Source of the DNA: Bacteroidales bacterium
GTDB taxonomy: Bacteria; Bacteroidota; Bacteroidia; Bacteroidales; UBA932
DNA: 64,000 nucleotides
NCBI GenBank assembly: GCA_017620335.1
Contig: JAFZQO010000049.1
Coordinates: forward strand, 62,001-126,000
Reading direction: 5' to 3'
Within the stretch, counting starts at the first letter, position 1. Each line of letters opens with the position of its first letter. Position numbers and translations under genes: made by a program. The notes beneath the pieces were generated by a model that saw only the letters and a program-made list of their open reading frames with translations, was not told the origin of the DNA and did not search any database. Of the stretch, positions 25,204 through 33,860 are shown piece after piece.

Positions 25204-27165
25204 ATGAAGAAGACCATCCTTGCCCTCACGGCCCTCTGTGCGGCCATTGCCTTGCATGCCCAGGCCAGTTTCGACATCGAGCTGAAGAAGGTCGGTGCGC
25301 CCATCCAGCCGACCATGTACGGCATTTTCTTCGAAGACATAAACTTCGCCGCCGACGGCGGACTGTACGCCGAGCTGGTCAAGAACCGCTCCTTCGAGTT
25401 CCCGTACGCACTGCAGGGCTGGAAGGCTTTCGGCAGGGTCGAGATACGCGAGGACGGTCCCTTCGACCGCTGCCCGCACTACGCCAGGCTCATGGATCCC
25501 GGGCACGGCGCCAAGCAGACCGGCCTGGACAATGAAGGCTTCTTCGGAATAGGCGTCGAAGCCGGCAAGGATTACAATTTCAGCGTGTGGGCCCGCGTCC
25601 CCGAAGGGGGCGAGGGCAGCATACGCGTGGAACTGGTCAACACCTCGTCAAACGGTGAGAACCAGTTCTTTGCGCAGGAGCAAGTGAGCATTTCCGGCAG
25701 GGAATGGAAGAAATACACCGCCGTCCTCAAGCCCGGAGTCACCGACCCTAAGGCGACGCTGCGCATCTTTCTGGATGGGAAACGCTCCACCGTCGACCTG
25801 GAGCACGTTTCGCTGATGCCCGGCGACGCCATCGCGGGCATCTACCGCCGGGACCTCGCGCAAGCCCTGGCGGACCTGCATCCCGGCATCTTCCGCTTCC
25901 CCGGCGGATGCATAGTCGAGGGTACCGACCTCGACACCCGCTACAACTGGAAGAACAGCGTCGGTCCGGTCGAGAACCGGCCCCTCAACGAGAACCGCTG
26001 GGAGTATACCTTCCCTTACCGCTTCTTCCCGGACTATTTCCAGAGCTACGGCCTGGGGTTCTACGAGTTCTTCCTGCTTAGCGAAATGATTGGTTCAGAG
26101 CCTCTTCCCATCCTCAGCTGCGGCCTCGCCTGCCAGTTCCAGAACGACGACCCATCCGCCCACGTGCCGGTCGATGAGCTGCAGCCCTACATCCAGGACG
26201 CGCTGGACCTCATCGAGTTCGCCAACGGCAACATCGACACCAAGTGGGGCGCCCTCCGTGCGGAAATGGGGCATCCCGAGCCCTTCAACCTCAAATTCAT
26301 GGGAATAGGCAACGAGCAGTGGGGAAAAACCTTCCCCGAGCACCTCGCACCCTTCGTGGAGGCCCTGAAAAGGGAGCATCCGGAGATCAAGCTCGTGGGC
26401 TCCGCCGGACCATATCCCGAGGGCGAGGACTTCGACTATCTCTGGCCCGAGATGAAGCGCCTCGGCGCGGACCTCGTGGACGAGCACTATTACCGTCCGG
26501 AGGAATGGTTCCTCTCCCAGGGCGCACGATATGACAGTTACGACCGCAAAGGACCCAAGGTCTTCGCGGGAGAGTTCGCCTGCCACGGCACGGGAAGGAA
26601 GTACAACCACTTCCACGCGTCATTGCTCGAGGCCGCCCTCATGACGGGCATCGAGCGCAACGCCGACATCGTCCACATGGCCACCTACGCCCCCCTATTC
26701 GCCCACGTCGAGGGCTGGCAGTGGCGCCCCGACCTCATCTGGTACGACAACCTCCGCTCCATGCGCACCGCCAGCTGGTACGTCCAGCAGCTCTACGGCC
26801 TGTACAAGGGCGAGAACGTCCTCAAATTGACAATGGGCGGCGTTCCGGTTACGGGCGCTGAAGGCCAGAACGGCCTGTTCGCCAGCGCGGTAAAGGATGG
26901 CGGCTGCATCTACGTGAAAGTCGCAAACACCTCTGAATCAGCGCAGTCACTGAGCTTCAACTTCACCGGCCTCAAGAAGAAGGACCCCGGCGTGAAGGCC
27001 TTGAAGCGGATCGTCTTCACCAGCGACAGGCTATATGAGGACAACACCCTTGACGAACCCGAGGCCTTTAAACCCGTCGAAGAGGCTTTCAGCGGCGAAG
27101 GGCAGACGGTCGGAGCCGTCGTCCCGGCCATGAGTTTCAACGTCTTCGTGTTCGAGAAAGAATAA
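25204..27165 (+). CDS. GH51 alpha-L-arabinofuranosidase
   Basis: 653 aa with signal peptide (LTALCAAIALHAQA). The N-terminal YGIFFEDINFAADGGLYAEL is the start of the GH51 barrel context, a CBM4-like sandwich is inserted near residues 95-200, and the catalytic pair is visible: acid/base in GIGNEQWGK (about 370) and nucleophile in VFAGEFACHG (about 456). Removes arabinofuranose side chains from arabinan, arabinoxylan or arabino-xyloglucan in the periplasm. An EamA transporter and a GH9 gene follow. Confidence 0.93.
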   Translation: MKKTILALTALCAAIALHAQASFDIELKKVGAPIQPTMYGIFFEDINFAADGGLYAELVKNRSFEFPYALQGWKAFGRVEIREDGPFDRCPHYARLMDPGHGAKQTGLDNEGFFGIGVEAGKDYNFSVWARVPEGGEGSIRVELVNTSSNGENQFFAQEQVSISGREWKKYTAVLKPGVTDPKATLRIFLDGKRSTVDLEHVSLMPGDAIAGIYRRDLAQALADLHPGIFRFPGGCIVEGTDLDTRYNWKNSVGPVENRPLNENRWEYTFPYRFFPDYFQSYGLGFYEFFLLSEMIGSEPLPILSCGLACQFQNDDPSAHVPVDELQPYIQDALDLIEFANGNIDTKWGALRAEMGHPEPFNLKFMGIGNEQWGKTFPEHLAPFVEALKREHPEIKLVGSAGPYPEGEDFDYLWPEMKRLGADLVDEHYYRPEEWFLSQGARYDSYDRKGPKVFAGEFACHGTGRKYNHFHASLLEAALMTGIERNADIVHMATYAPLFAHVEGWQWRPDLIWYDNLRSMRTASWYVQQLYGLYKGENVLKLTMGGVPVTGAEGQNGLFASAVKDGGCIYVKVANTSESAQSLSFNFTGLKKKDPGVKALKRIVFTSDRLYEDNTLDEPEAFKPVEEAFSGEGQTVGAVVPAMSFNVFVFEKE

Positions 27166-27186
27166 ATCCACCTGGAGAACTGAACT

Positions 27187-28125
27187 ATGCAATACTTCGG
27201 AGAGATAATAGCGCTGATCGTCGCCTTTTCATGGACGGCGACAGCGCTGTTTGCCGACATCGCCAGCCACAGGATCGGGGCCGTGCCCCTGAACCTGCTC
27301 AGGATGGCGATGTCGCTCGTATTCCTCGCCGCCCTCCTCTGGATATTCACCGGGGCGCCATATCCGCTCCACGCGGACGGCAAGGCATGGTTCTGGCTGG
27401 CTTTGTCAGGGATCGTGGGATACGTTTTCGGCGACTATTGCCTGTTCAACTCCTATGTGGTCTTCGGCTCGCGCTACGGCCAGCTGTTCATGACCCTCGC
27501 CCCGCCAGTCGCCGGCATAGCCGGCTGGCTGATGCTCGGCGAGAGCATGTCATGGCGCTCTTGGCTGGCCATGGCGGTGACTTTGACCGGTATAGCCATC
27601 TCCATCCTCGCCAGGCAGGGCGACTCTCACAAGGTCACCCTACAACTGCCCCTTAAAGGCGTCCTGTTCGGCATAGGCGCCGGCGTCGGACAGGGACTCG
27701 GCCTGGTACTGAGCAAGATAGGCCTGGAGGCGTACGCTGCCGCGGTCCCCGCCGACGCGCCGGCCGCCGTCGCGAAGGCCATTCCCTTCGCCGGCACCTT
27801 CATCCGGGCCGTCTTCGGGCTGGCCGGCTTCGCCGCCATCCTCTGGGCCCGGAAGTCAATGGGCCGCGTGCGCGAGGCCCTGCACGACCGCAAGGGCATG
27901 ACCTTCGCGGTGCTGACCACCTTCTTCGGCCCCTTCCTGGGCGTCTCCCTCTCCCTGATGGCCGTCCAGTACGCCAAGGCCGGCATAGCCTCCACGCTGA
28001 TGGCCCTGACCCCCGTGCTCATCATAGTACCCTACGCCATCATCAACAAGCAGCGCATCACGGCCAAGCAGGTCCTCGGCACACTGGTCACCGTCGCCGG
28101 CGTGGCGTTGTTCTTCCTCCTGTAA
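27187..28125 (+). CDS. EamA/DMT family transporter
   Basis: 312 aa with ten hydrophobic segments in two five-helix repeats; LGESMSWRSWLAMAVTLTGIAIS closes the first and QRITAKQVLGTLVTVAGVALFF the second, both typical EamA ends. Inner-membrane exporter or permease of small metabolites; substrate unknown. It sits between GH51 and GH9 genes, 21 bases after the first, but GH9 has its own promoter. Confidence 0.88.
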   Translation: MQYFGEIIALIVAFSWTATALFADIASHRIGAVPLNLLRMAMSLVFLAALLWIFTGAPYPLHADGKAWFWLALSGIVGYVFGDYCLFNSYVVFGSRYGQLFMTLAPPVAGIAGWLMLGESMSWRSWLAMAVTLTGIAISILARQGDSHKVTLQLPLKGVLFGIGAGVGQGLGLVLSKIGLEAYAAAVPADAPAAVAKAIPFAGTFIRAVFGLAGFAAILWARKSMGRVREALHDRKGMTFAVLTTFFGPFLGVSLSLMAVQYAKAGIASTLMALTPVLIIVPYAIINKQRITAKQVLGTLVTVAGVALFFLL

Positions 28126-28168
28126 ATTATCAAATATCAACCATATTCTTTCGTTAAGGTACTCCAGG

Positions 28169-28199
28169 TTTGGATTGCCGCCGATTTTAGTTATATTTA
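28169..28199 (+). promoter_or_regulatory. Promoter of the GH9 gene
   Basis: TTTG at 28169-28172, 19 bases, then TATATTTA at 28192-28199 (one mismatch to TAnnTTTG). It lies 32 bases upstream of the GH9 start. Confidence 0.6.
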
Positions 28200-28231
28200 C
28201 AACGGATATTATACTTAACCCATTACCCTTT

Positions 28232-30781
28232 ATGAAAAAAACTGTCCTTTCGGTCCTTACCCTTGCGGCCATCCTACTGGCAGGATGCCGTACGGGAGGC
28301 TCGCCCGACCTTAAACTTAACGACCTCGAGTATTTCGAGAGGCAGGGCGTCAACGTCCTCGTGTACAACAACACCTTCTCCGGCGGATTCAACGACGAGA
28401 AGAACTCCGGCATCGAAATCATACACCACGGCGTCCGCACCGTGCAGGGCGGAGCCGTCAGGCTCGTCAACACTCCCGAGCAGTGGGACCTCGTCCCTAC
28501 GACCGTATCCAGGGAGGTCAACGTGGAGGATAACTCCGTCGAAGTGGCCCTCCGCTACGAGGACTACGACTTCGACTCCAGGATAGTAGTCACCGGCAAG
28601 GGACCCGCCGTGGAGATCGCGGTTTATCTCGACAAACCCGTCCCCAAGGAGCTCGAGGGCGACGCGGGACTCAACCTTGAGTTCCTCCCCTCGCAGTACT
28701 GGGGCAAGACATATCTCATGGACGGCCGCCTGAACCGCTTCCCGCGCTACACTGCCAGCGAGACCGTCGCCCGTCCCAACTCCGAGAAGGTCAAGCAGTT
28801 CAAGGGATACAGGACCTATGACGACAGGGGCACCGGCGAGTTCATCGACGCGCTCCCGATGGAGACCGGCAGCACCATCATCATGGCTCCGGACGAGCCC
28901 GAAAGGATGATCAAGGTCACCAGCGACAGCGGCTTCAGCCTCTATGACGGACGCGTCCTCGCCCAGAACGGCTGGTTCGTGCTCCGCACAGTCCTCCCGG
29001 CCGGAAAGACCGGCAAGGTCGTCTCCTGGACCGTCGAGCCCAACGCAGTCAAAGGCTGGATCCGCGAGCCCAACGTGGGCTATTCCCAGGTCGGATACCA
29101 GCCGGAGCAGCCCAAGGTTGCTGTCATAGAACTTGACAAGCTTGACAAGCCCAAAACTACTGCCTCCCTCTGGCGCATAGCCGAGGACGGCAGCGAGAAG
29201 CAGGTTTTCACCGGAAAGGTCACCGAGTGGGGCCCTTATTACAAGTACAACTATGTCAAGTTTGACTTCAGCGAAGTCAAGGATCCCGGCATCTACTTCA
29301 TCAAGTACGGCGATGTCGCCACCGGCAATTTCCTCATCGACGACAGCGTCTATGACAAGATAACCGACGCCACCAGCGACGTCTGGATCCCCATCCACAT
29401 GAACCACATGACGGTCAACGAGGGTTACCGCATCTGGCACGGCGAGCCTTTCAAGGAAGGCTACCTCCAGGCCCCCGCCAATACCGACCACTTCGACCTG
29501 CACAGCCAGGGTGCCATCGACACCAAGTACAAGGCCCTCGAGCTGATTCCCGGCCTGAATGTCGGCGGCTTCTTCGACGCGGGCGACTTCGACATCGAGA
29601 CCGGATCCAACATCAGCGTGGTGCAGAACCTCGTGACCCTCTGGGAGGTCTTCAAGCCCATGCGCGACGAGACCTTCGTGGACGAGGACCAGCGCTATGT
29701 GGACCTTCACCGTCCTGACGGCGTTCCCGACGTCCTCCAGTTCATCAAGCACGGCACCCTGAACCTCGTGGCCCAGGCCGAGAACATCGGGCACATGTCC
29801 CAGACCCTCTCCAACTCCGTCCTTGACAACTACCATCACCTCGGCGACGCCGCGGCCATTACCGACGGCCTCCACTACGACCCGAGGCTAAAGCCTTACC
29901 AGAAATCGGCCGACGGCAAGTCCAGCGGCACCCCCGACGACATGTGGGCCTTCACCACCCGCAATCCCGGACTCGACATACGCGCGGCGACCATGTTCGC
30001 GGCCGCCAGCCACGCCCTCGAGGGCTATGACGACGCCCTCGCCGCCCGCGCCCTCGCCGCCTCCAAGCGCCTGCAGAAGGAAGCCAACGAGCTCATGGCC
30101 GCCAGGGCCGCCCAGGCTCCCAACGGCGGCGGCAACTTCGGCCGCATGATGGGCAACGACCTGGGTACCAACCTCATGCTCTATGTCGCCACCGGCGACA
30201 AGGAGTACCTGGACAAGTTCGAGTCCCAGATCTGGACCTCGCTCGACCGCAACGCCAACAACACCATCAGCACCGCCATGGACGCCATCCCCTACCTTGG
30301 AGACGATTACAAGGCCAAGCTGGTCCCGTATGTGGAGAAGTATAAGGAGTACCTCGACAGCTTCGAGGAGGACAACCCTTACGGCGTGCCCATCGGCCTC
30401 GGCAACTGGGCTGGAAGCGGCTCCGTGGTCAGCTTCGGCACCACTGCGAGCTTCGCGGCCTACTATTTCCCTGAGATAATCGACAAGTCATACGCGTACA
30501 AGGCCACCAACTACCTCTTCGGCTGCCACCCGTACCACAACTACTCGCTCGTGGCCGCGGTCGGCGCCGCCCGTCCGAAGGCGGTCTTCTACGGCAACAA
30601 CCGCGCTGACTTCTCCTTCATCCCGGGCAACGTGGCCCCCGGTGTGCTGTTCAGGCACCCGGACCATTTCGAAAACTACGACGACTGGCCGTTCCTCTGG
30701 GGACAGAATGAGGGTACCATAGCCGGCAACACCAGCTACCTCATCTTCGGCCAGGCATTTGAAAACATAGTGAAACGATGA
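28232..30781 (+). CDS. GH9 endoglucanase-type lipoprotein
   Basis: 849 aa from ATG 28232 (MKKTVLSV), with lipobox LLAGC, so probably surface- or outer-membrane anchored. An N-terminal region of several hundred residues precedes a CelD-type Ig-like domain (EPNVGYSQVGYQPEQPK, about 270-350), then the (alpha/alpha)6 GH9 barrel. Catalytic Asp in GFFDAGDFD (about 449) and the C-terminal acid in WGQNEGTIAGN (about 826). Cleaves beta-1,4-glucan or xyloglucan backbones. Its last four bases (ATGA) overlap the TonB-plug gene start. Confidence 0.9.
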   Translation: MKKTVLSVLTLAAILLAGCRTGGSPDLKLNDLEYFERQGVNVLVYNNTFSGGFNDEKNSGIEIIHHGVRTVQGGAVRLVNTPEQWDLVPTTVSREVNVEDNSVEVALRYEDYDFDSRIVVTGKGPAVEIAVYLDKPVPKELEGDAGLNLEFLPSQYWGKTYLMDGRLNRFPRYTASETVARPNSEKVKQFKGYRTYDDRGTGEFIDALPMETGSTIIMAPDEPERMIKVTSDSGFSLYDGRVLAQNGWFVLRTVLPAGKTGKVVSWTVEPNAVKGWIREPNVGYSQVGYQPEQPKVAVIELDKLDKPKTTASLWRIAEDGSEKQVFTGKVTEWGPYYKYNYVKFDFSEVKDPGIYFIKYGDVATGNFLIDDSVYDKITDATSDVWIPIHMNHMTVNEGYRIWHGEPFKEGYLQAPANTDHFDLHSQGAIDTKYKALELIPGLNVGGFFDAGDFDIETGSNISVVQNLVTLWEVFKPMRDETFVDEDQRYVDLHRPDGVPDVLQFIKHGTLNLVAQAENIGHMSQTLSNSVLDNYHHLGDAAAITDGLHYDPRLKPYQKSADGKSSGTPDDMWAFTTRNPGLDIRAATMFAAASHALEGYDDALAARALAASKRLQKEANELMAARAAQAPNGGGNFGRMMGNDLGTNLMLYVATGDKEYLDKFESQIWTSLDRNANNTISTAMDAIPYLGDDYKAKLVPYVEKYKEYLDSFEEDNPYGVPIGLGNWAGSGSVVSFGTTASFAAYYFPEIIDKSYAYKATNYLFGCHPYHNYSLVAAVGAARPKAVFYGNNRADFSFIPGNVAPGVLFRHPDHFENYDDWPFLWGQNEGTIAGNTSYLIFGQAFENIVKR

Positions 30782-31227
30782 AAAAGACTCTGATCAGCAT
30801 TCTCGTGGCGTCGCTGGCTGCAGCGCTCTTCTGCAGCCAGGCCGGCGCCCAGACCAAGTACAACGACATTTTCGAGATGATCCGCGGAAGGGTTCCGGGG
30901 GTCACCGTCGGCCAGGCCAGCGCCGGCCAGATGCCCAGCATCGTCATCCGCGGAGTAGGCACCAATTCCGGCATGACCCAGCCCTTGTTCATAGTTGACG
31001 GCATCCAGACGGACAACATCGCCTCGATCAATCCCGACGACGTGGACGAGATAGACATCATCAAGGACGGCACTTCAGCCATCTACGGCATGCAGGGCGC
31101 CAACGGCGTGATAATCATCACGACGAAGACCGCCGCCAGGCAGGCGGCTGCTCAGGCCGAGGCCGCCAAGGCCGCCAAGGCGGCGAAGAAAGCCGCGAAG
31201 AAAGCTGCGAAGAAAAAGACGGAGTAG
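30778..31227 (+). CDS. Stand-alone TonB-receptor plug protein with Ala/Lys-rich tail
   Basis: 149 aa. Signal peptide (ILVASLAAALFCSQAGA), then a complete plug-like domain: YNDIFEMIRGRVPGVTVGQ, IVIRGVGTN, PLFIVDGIQ and DEIDIIKDGTSAIYGMQGA, the same elements as in the SusC plug at 33861. There is no beta-barrel. The last 30 or so residues are alternating Ala and Lys runs (AKAAKKAAKKAAKK), as in bacterial histone-like or peptidoglycan-contact tails. Translationally coupled to GH9 by ATGA. It could be a regulator or decoy for TonB, or a relic; the intact start, stop and signal argue for a real gene. Confidence 0.75.
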   Translation: MKKTLISILVASLAAALFCSQAGAQTKYNDIFEMIRGRVPGVTVGQASAGQMPSIVIRGVGTNSGMTQPLFIVDGIQTDNIASINPDDVDEIDIIKDGTSAIYGMQGANGVIIITTKTAARQAAAQAEAAKAAKAAKKAAKKAAKKKTE

Positions 31228-31229
31228 CC

Positions 31230-33746
31230 TTAGAGCTTCACCTCGATCTCATGGACGCCCGGTTCGTATGGAATACGGACCGGGATTCCTTTATTCTTTC
31301 CATCGGGATTGGTGACGCGGATGACATACTCCGCGTCGCGGAACTTCCTCCTGACGGTGAAGCCCTTCCATGACGAAGGGATGCACGGGTCGACCACCAG
31401 GCCGTCGTAGTCCGGCTGGATGCCGAGGATGAACTGGGTGACGCAGTACCAGTTCCAGGCCGCAGTGCCGGTGAGCCAGCTGTTCTTGCCCTCGCCGGGC
31501 TTCGCGGCGTCCTTGCCCGCGACCATCTGCGAATAGACGTAAGGTTCGACCTTGTGGAGCGTCTGGTCCTTGGTGTACGCCGGGCAGATCTTGCGGTAGT
31601 GCTCCCACGCGTCGTCTCCCCTGCCGGCCAGCGCCTCTCCTATGATGATCCAGGGATTGTTGTGGCAGAAGACGCCGGCATTCTCCTTGTAACCTGCAGG
31701 ATATGAGGAGATTTCGCCGTACTCGACCTTGTAGCGGGTGAAGGCGGGATTGTTCAGGACGATGCCGTGCTCACAGTCGAGGTACTTCTTGACTGAGTCG
31801 AGCGCCTTGTCCACCATACCCTCATCGCTTCCGATGCCGGCCATGGTGCACCAGCCCTGAGACTCGATGAAAATCTTTCCTTCATCGTTCAGGTGCGAGC
31901 CGACCGGACGGCCGTAATAATCGTAGGCCCTCAGGAACCATTCACCGTCCCAGCCGTGGGCCTTTATCGCCTCGCACATGGCATCCACGTGCCCCTGCGC
32001 CCGCTCCGCCTCCTTCACGAACCCTTCCGGACCGGAGAGGCTAGGGGTCCGTAAAACGTCCTTCGGACCCCTAGCCTCTCCGGATTCTCCGGAATGGTTT
32101 GCCAGGTGGCGGCAGAGGGCGACGTAGTCGCGGCCACAGACCACGAAGAGGCCGGCGATCATCAGGGACTCGGCCTTCGAGCCCTCGGTCTTGTTCTCCG
32201 TGGTCTGGAAGGAGTCGTTCGGGTCCCAGCTGAAGCAGTTGAGGTTGAGGCAGTCGTTCCAGTCGGCGCGGCCGATCAGCGGCAGGCCGTGGGGACCGAG
32301 GTTGTTAACCACATGGTCGAAGGAGATGCGCAGGTGCTCCATCAGGGAAACCTCCGAGCCGGGCTCGTTGTCGAAGAGTACAGGTTCGTCCAGGATGGAG
32401 AGGTCACCGGTCTCCTTGATGTATGCTATCGTGCCGAATATCAGCCACATGGGGTCGTCGTTGAAGCCGCCGCCGATATCGTTGTTGCCACGCTTGCTGA
32501 GCGGCTGGTACTGGTGGTAGCAGCCTCCGTCCGGGAACTGAGTCGAGGCGATGTCGATGATGCGCTCGCGGGCGCGCTCCGGGATCTGATGGACGAAGCC
32601 CACCAGGTCCTGGTTAGAGTCGCGGAAGCCCATGCCGCGACCGATGCCGCTCTCGAAGAACGACGCGCTGCGGGACATGTTGAAGGTCACCATGCACTGG
32701 TACTGGTTCCAGACATTGACCATGCGCTCCAGGCCCTTCTCCTCCGAGCTGACGCTGAAGATGGACAGTAGGTCGTCCCAGTAACTCCTGAGCTCCTCGA
32801 ATGCCGCATCGACCTTTTCAGGGGTGTCATAACGGGAGATGAGAGCATGGGCGGGTTTCTTGTTGATGATCGGACTCACCAGCTTCTTCCCTGCTGCCAG
32901 GGCGGCCGCGGTGGCCTCCTCGTCGAACTTCTCCTCCTGAGGATTCTCGATGTAGCCGAGCTGGAAGACGAAGTCGCGGGACTCGCCCGGAGCGAGCGTC
33001 ACTGCGATGCAGTGCGAAGCGACGGGGCTCCAGCCGAGCGCGACGCTGTCGGAGGCGGAGCCGGCCAGCACGCGCTGCGGCGCCTCAAAGCCGTTGTAAA
33101 GCCCGATGAAGCTCTCCCTGTCGGTATCGAATCCCTCCACCGGGGCGTTCACGGTGTAGAAGGCGTAATGGTCGCGGCGCTCTTTGTACTCGGTCTTATG
33201 GTAGATTGTCGAGCCCTCAATCTCCACTTCTCCGGTGGAGAAATTGCGCTGGAAATTCTCCATATCGGTGGCGGCGTTCCACAGGCACCACTCCACGAAG
33301 GAAAAGAGTTTCAGAGACTTGGGGGCATCAGAGGTATTTGTCAGGGTAAGTTTCTGGACCTCGCAGTGAGCCTTGAGGGGCACGAAGAAAAGCACCGAGG
33401 CCTCCACCCCGTCCTTCGCGCCCGTGATGCGCGTATAGCTCATGCCGTGACGGCACTCGTACGAGTCAAGGGGTGTCTTGCACGGCTTCCAGCCGGGAGA
33501 CCATACGGTGTCTCCGTCCTTGATATAGAAATACCTTCCGCCGGCGTCCATCGGGACGCCGTTGTAGCGGTAGCGGGTGATCCTGCGGAACTTGGCGTCC
33601 CTGTAGAACGAATAGCCTCCGGCGGTATTGGAAATCAGTGAGAAAAAGTCCTCGTTGCCGAGATAGTTGATCCAGGGCCAGGGAGTGGCCGGATCGGTGA
33701 TGACGTACTCGCGCGCAGCGTCATCATAGTGTCCGTATTCTTTCAT
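31230..33746 (-). CDS. GH94 cellobiose/laminaribiose-type phosphorylase
   Basis: 838 aa from ATG 33746 (MKEYGHYDD), no signal peptide, so cytoplasmic. Start fits GH94 (Y-x-D-D-A-x-R-E-Y-V-I-T, then PWPWINYLG and [11 protein letters not shown]). The catalytic Asp is in [11 protein letters not shown] near residue 377, followed by the phosphate-binding [13 protein letters not shown]. It converts an imported beta-glucan disaccharide and phosphate to glucose-1-phosphate plus glucose. About residues 555-572 come from a perfect palindromic insert (32032-32083). Disaccharide specificity cannot be read from sequence alone; the neighbouring GH16 favours beta-1,3/1,4 products. Confidence 0.88.
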   Translation of the reverse strand: MKEYGHYDDAAREYVITDPATPWPWINYLGNEDFFSLISNTAGGYSFYRDAKFRRITRYRYNGVPMDAGGRYFYIKDGDTVWSPGWKPCKTPLDSYECRHGMSYTRITGAKDGVEASVLFFVPLKAHCEVQKLTLTNTSDAPKSLKLFSFVEWCLWNAATDMENFQRNFSTGEVEIEGSTIYHKTEYKERRDHYAFYTVNAPVEGFDTDRESFIGLYNGFEAPQRVLAGSASDSVALGWSPVASHCIAVTLAPGESRDFVFQLGYIENPQEEKFDEEATAAALAAGKKLVSPIINKKPAHALISRYDTPEKVDAAFEELRSYWDDLLSIFSVSSEEKGLERMVNVWNQYQCMVTFNMSRSASFFESGIGRGMGFRDSNQDLVGFVHQIPERARERIIDIASTQFPDGGCYHQYQPLSKRGNNDIGGGFNDDPMWLIFGTIAYIKETGDLSILDEPVLFDNEPGSEVSLMEHLRISFDHVVNNLGPHGLPLIGRADWNDCLNLNCFSWDPNDSFQTTENKTEGSKAESLMIAGLFVVCGRDYVALCRHLANHSGESGEARGPKDVLRTPSLSGPEGFVKEAERAQGHVDAMCEAIKAHGWDGEWFLRAYDYYGRPVGSHLNDEGKIFIESQGWCTMAGIGSDEGMVDKALDSVKKYLDCEHGIVLNNPAFTRYKVEYGEISSYPAGYKENAGVFCHNNPWIIIGEALAGRGDDAWEHYRKICPAYTKDQTLHKVEPYVYSQMVAGKDAAKPGEGKNSWLTGTAAWNWYCVTQFILGIQPDYDGLVVDPCIPSSWKGFTVRRKFRDAEYVIRVTNPDGKNKGIPVRIPYEPGVHEIEVKL
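32032..32083. repeat. Perfect 20-bp inverted repeat inside the GH94 gene
   Basis: CCGGAGAGG-CTAGGGGTCCG (32032-32051), 12-base loop, then its exact reverse complement (32064-32083). It is translated in frame as [17 protein letters not shown], a Gly/Pro-rich stretch between two helices of the catalytic domain where GH94 proteins normally have a short loop. No frame shift results. Confidence 0.92.
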
Positions 33747-33769
33747 GCCTGTCATTGGTTCAGATAACA

Positions 33770-33777
33770 CAAATATA
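33770..33777 (-). promoter_or_regulatory. -7 box for GH94
   Basis: Minus strand TATATTTG, exact match, 23 bases upstream of ATG 33746. The upstream alternative Met at 33770 would lie inside this box, which supports the later start. A weak -33 (ATTG) lies 19 bases away. Confidence 0.6.
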
Positions 33778-33788
33778 CGGATTTTACG

Positions 33789-33796
33789 TATATTTG
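33789..33796 (+). promoter_or_regulatory. -7 box for the SusC operon
   Basis: TATATTTG on the plus strand, eleven bases from the divergent GH94 -7 box, so both promoters share one small control region. It lies 64 bases before the SusC start at 33861. No clear -33 box. Confidence 0.55.
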
Positions 33797-33860
33797 CAAT
33801 CCCGGATCGTCAGCAATGACAAAGGAAACCAACGAACAAAACATATTAATCTACACAACC

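Noticed and set aside
30778..31227. Plug-only gene as a frameshifted SusC
   Set aside because: No barrel sequence follows in any frame on the plus strand; the next gene runs the other way. A deletion remnant cannot be fully excluded.
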